Positions 61,508 to 64,000 of a stretch of DNA of 64,000 bases are shown piece by piece; the first letter of the stretch is position 1; the number at the start of each line of letters is the position of its first letter. Below the pieces are notes generated by a model that was not told the origin of the DNA, did no database searches, and saw only the letters and a program-made list of their open reading frames with translations. Origin of the DNA: JAPOXR01 sp965221815 (GTDB lineage Bacteria > Pseudomonadota > Alphaproteobacteria > Rhodobacterales > Rhodobacteraceae). A program made the translations under genes and the position numbers. The stretch is from the NCBI GenBank assembly GCA_965221815.1, contig OZ244915.1, positions 2,232,001 through 2,296,000 of the forward strand, read 5' to 3'.

Positions 61508-64000
61508 TCATCCTGACTGATCCTCGACGTGGTCCACGCCCTCGATGCTCGCGATAGCCTGTTTGATTTTTGGATTCAGTGCGTAACGATCGGGGATTCT
61601 GATTTCGAAATTGAAGTCCAGATCGGAAATGACAGGACAGAAGCGAATTTCTCCGGAACCGCCATTCGCACGGCAATTCGAGTCGAGCAGATTGCGCACC
61701 AGCCGTGGTGTGTCTGGTCCCCTGAAATGGATACGCAGCCCGGAGATCTCATCCCCGGTGGGCCGGTTGTCCGAGATATCCAGCGATTGAACCGAGTCGA
61801 GCCACAGCCGGATCCGATCATTCTTCTGTCGCGCCGACACCACGGTCTTCACCGAAAGACCGACCCTGAAGACGTCATCCACCTTCCCGATCATCTCGTC
61901 AAACACCACAATCTCATAATTTCCTGACGGATCTGAGAGTTCAGCAAAAACGTAGGGCTTGCCCTTTTGCGACACGCGCCTTTGCACCTCTATGATCATA
62001 CCCGCCAACTTGAAGTTTTTCGGTTTCCCGGACACCTGCTGTTGCAGTTCGGAGTAGAGGCAAACTCCCTGTTCCCTGAGTGTTGGCCATAATTCATCCA
62101 ACGGATGACCCGAAAGATAGTAACCAATCGCGAACAGCTCTTTTTCCGACTTCTCTGCCGTGCTCCATTCGTCACTCACCGGTAACGAATACGACTGTGT
62201 GTCATTCAAATCGTCTCCAAACAACGAGTCCTGGTTGGCCAGCCGCTCAGCGAAACATGCGTTGGAATGCGCAACGAGCAAATCGAGCGAGTCAAATACG
62301 CGTTTACGATTGGGCTCCAGCGAGTCGAATACCCCTGCCAGAACCAGACTTTCCAATTGTCGTCTGCCGATCCGTTTGAGCTCGACCCGCCCGGCAAAGT
62401 CGAACAGATCCTTGAATTGGGAAGCCTTGCGCGTCTCAACCAACTGTCGCATCGCCTCTGAACCGGCATTGCGCACAGCACAGAGACCATAAATCACTTC
62501 GCCGTTGCGGACCGAGAATTCAGCTTCCGACTCATTGATGCATGGCGGTCGTAAACTGATCTTGAGACGCCGGAGTTCTCCGGCAAAGGATTTAAGCTTT
62601 TCCGGGTCACTAATGTCACAATTCATCACTGACGCCATGAACTCCATAGGATGATTGGCCTTGAGCCAGGCTGTCTGGTAGCTCACCAACCCGTAGGCGG
62701 CGGCATGGGCTTTGGGAAACCCGTATTCGGCAAAGCGGGCCATCAGTTCCCAGGTTTCATTCGCTGTCTTTTGATCAACCTTGTTGTTGCTGGCCCCCTC
62801 AAGAAATTTGGGCTTGGCCGCGTCCATTTCTGACTGAACCTTCTTGCCGATCGCCCGACGCAGCAAGTCAGCCTGTCCAAGCGAGTAGCCGGCCATCGAT
62901 TGCGCGATCTGCATGACCTGTTCCTGGTAAACCATGATACCATGGGTCTCGGCGACGATATGATCAATCGTCTCATGCTGTTTCTTGCGTTTGATGACGC
63001 CGTTCTTGACATCACAATAGGTCGGGATATTGTCCATCGGACCCGGTCGATAAAGTGCGACGAGTGCCACGATATCCTCGATACAGGTCGGTTTCAGGCG
63101 GCGTAGCGTGTCCTTCATGCCGGCGCTCTCCAGTTGGAACACCGCGACAGTTTCAGCGGCAGCGCACATCCGATAGGTCTTCTGATCCTCCAGTGACACA
63201 TTGTTGATATCGATATGTGTCCCCCCAGCGGCCAGAAGATCGATTGTTTTCCGGATGGCAGTCAGTGTCTTCAGCCCGAGGAAATCAAACTTGACCAAAC
63301 CCGCTTTTTCAACCCACTTCATCGAGAATTGCGTTGCTGGAATGCTGGATCTTGGATCACGATAGAGCGGCACAATCTCATCGAGAGGCCGGTCACCGAT
63401 GACGATGCCGGCGGCATGCGTCGAAGCATTGCGGAAAAGCCCCTCCAGCAACTGTGCCGTGTCAAACAGGCGCCGGATCACGGGATCTGATTCGCACATC
63501 TCCCGGAGTCGTGGCTCGCGTTGCAGGGCTTCCCTGATCGGGACATTCTGCATGCCATCACGCGGGAGCATCTTGGCCATTTCATCGACCTTGCGATAGG
63601 GAACGCGCAGCACCCGCCCGACATCACGCACGGCGAGACGGGACAGCAGCGCGCCAAAAGTGATGATTTGTGCGACCCGATCAGCACCGTATCTCTCCTG
63701 AACATAGCGGATCACCTCCTCCCGTCGTTCCTGGCAGAAATCGACGTCGAAGTCGGGCATTGACACCCGTTCAGGATTCAGAAATCGCTCAAACAGCAGA
63801 TCAAATCGCAGGGGATCAATATCGGTAATCGTAAGGGAATAGGCGACCAGTGACCCGGCGCCGGAGCCACGCCCTGCACCAACAGGTATCCTGTTTGTCT
63901 TGGCCCACTTGATGAAATCTGCAACGATCAGGAAATAGCCGGCAAAGCCCATCCTGATGATAACACCGAGTTCATATTCGAGTCGTTCACGATAGACCTC
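61508..64000 (-). CDS. dnaE: DNA polymerase III alpha subunit (5' partial)
   Basis: About 830 C-terminal residues are present; the PHP domain and start lie beyond the window. Catalytic palm acids are in SMPDFDVDFCQERREEVI. Other conserved parts are VGAGRGSGAGSLVAYSL, FGFPKAHAAAYGLVSYQTAW (finger/helix region) and a C-terminal OB-fold (KLAGMIIEVQRRVSQKGKPY). This is the main replicative polymerase. The gene is intact as far as seen. Confidence 0.96.
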   Translation of the reverse strand, partial: EVYRERLEYELGVIIRMGFAGYFLIVADFIKWAKTNRIPVGAGRGSGAGSLVAYSLTITDIDPLRFDLLFERFLNPERVSMPDFDVDFCQERREEVIRYVQERYGADRVAQIITFGALLSRLAVRDVGRVLRVPYRKVDEMAKMLPRDGMQNVPIREALQREPRLREMCESDPVIRRLFDTAQLLEGLFRNASTHAAGIVIGDRPLDEIVPLYRDPRSSIPATQFSMKWVEKAGLVKFDFLGLKTLTAIRKTIDLLAAGGTHIDINNVSLEDQKTYRMCAAAETVAVFQLESAGMKDTLRRLKPTCIEDIVALVALYRPGPMDNIPTYCDVKNGVIKRKKQHETIDHIVAETHGIMVYQEQVMQIAQSMAGYSLGQADLLRRAIGKKVQSEMDAAKPKFLEGASNNKVDQKTANETWELMARFAEYGFPKAHAAAYGLVSYQTAWLKANHPMEFMASVMNCDISDPEKLKSFAGELRRLKISLRPPCINESEAEFSVRNGEVIYGLCAVRNAGSEAMRQLVETRKASQFKDLFDFAGRVELKRIGRRQLESLVLAGVFDSLEPNRKRVFDSLDLLVAHSNACFAERLANQDSLFGDDLNDTQSYSLPVSDEWSTAEKSEKELFAIGYYLSGHPLDELWPTLREQGVCLYSELQQQVSGKPKNFKLAGMIIEVQRRVSQKGKPYVFAELSDPSGNYEIVVFDEMIGKVDDVFRVGLSVKTVVSARQKNDRIRLWLDSVQSLDISDNRPTGDEISGLRIHFRGPDTPRLVRNLLDSNCRANGGSGEIRFCPVISDLDFNFEIRIPDRYALNPKIKQAIASIEGVDHVEDQSG

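Noticed and set aside
1..64000. CRISPR arrays, rRNA genes, riboswitches
   Set aside because: I saw no regularly spaced direct repeats, no rRNA-like sequence and no riboswitch I could support.

Overview
The window looks like chromosome of an alphaproteobacterium, probably close to Rhodobacterales. The evidence is the hisS-hisZ-hisG order, a class I lysyl-tRNA synthetase, MmcB, an efp/SuhB-like pair, a DUF6280-type protein, and a tRNA-His with A at the discriminator position. I cannot name a genus. Housekeeping genes are compact and often overlap. Between them lie islands rich in insertion sequences, with different base composition and many broken genes.

Layout. 1-1179 is a 5'-truncated metY-like gene. 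1296-6085 is a 4.8 kb transposon: an IS1-type transposase plus cargo genes between 22-bp inverted ends, with an IS66-family element nested inside. 6.2-15.6 kb holds a PilP/GspC-like gene, prpE, upp, guaD, mgtE and methylmalonyl-CoA mutase. 15.9-19.5 kb is an island with two secreted-protein genes and a decayed IS66 transposase. 19.6-33.1 kb is mostly core: pccA, a GST, pccB, two transporters, yebC, ygfZ, an IMPase-like gene, efp and meaB. 33.4-45 kb is the largest island: a secreted-protein gene, a decayed TniA/TniB-like transposon, higBA, a mobile cassette with another secreted-protein gene, three surface-glycan genes, an IS5 element, and the remains of a TerB/P-loop ATPase system. 45.3-64 kb is core again: rpmB, PCuAC, lepA, tRNA-His, lysK, mmcB, formyl-THF cyclo-ligase, a YmdB-type phosphoesterase, a family 2 glycosyltransferase, an MsbA-like ABC exporter, a class V aminotransferase, hisG-hisZ-hisS and a partial dnaE.

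Main finding. Eight G or C runs of 9-14 bases occur, and all are in accessory genes. Six lie inside coding sequence: a DNA methyltransferase (C9), two secreted proteins (C12, C14), an FkbM-type methyltransferase (G11), a glycosyltransferase (G9) and an alpha-1,2-fucosyltransferase (G11). In all six, the protein would be restored by a one-base change. Two more (G12, G11) sit between possible -35 and -10 boxes of secreted-protein genes. This is the pattern of phase-variable contingency genes, here controlling surface sugars, exported proteins and a methyltransferase. All six coding tracts read OFF in this sequence, so miscalled homopolymers must be excluded.

One secreted-protein gene (37623-38175) lies in a 712-bp cassette whose inverted ends match those of the 4.8 kb transposon and which has a near-perfect target duplication. 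The same transposase may therefore have spread phase-variable cargo.

Metabolism. prpE, pccA, pccB, the mutase and meaB together form a propionate to succinyl-CoA route, scattered over 25 kb rather than in one operon.
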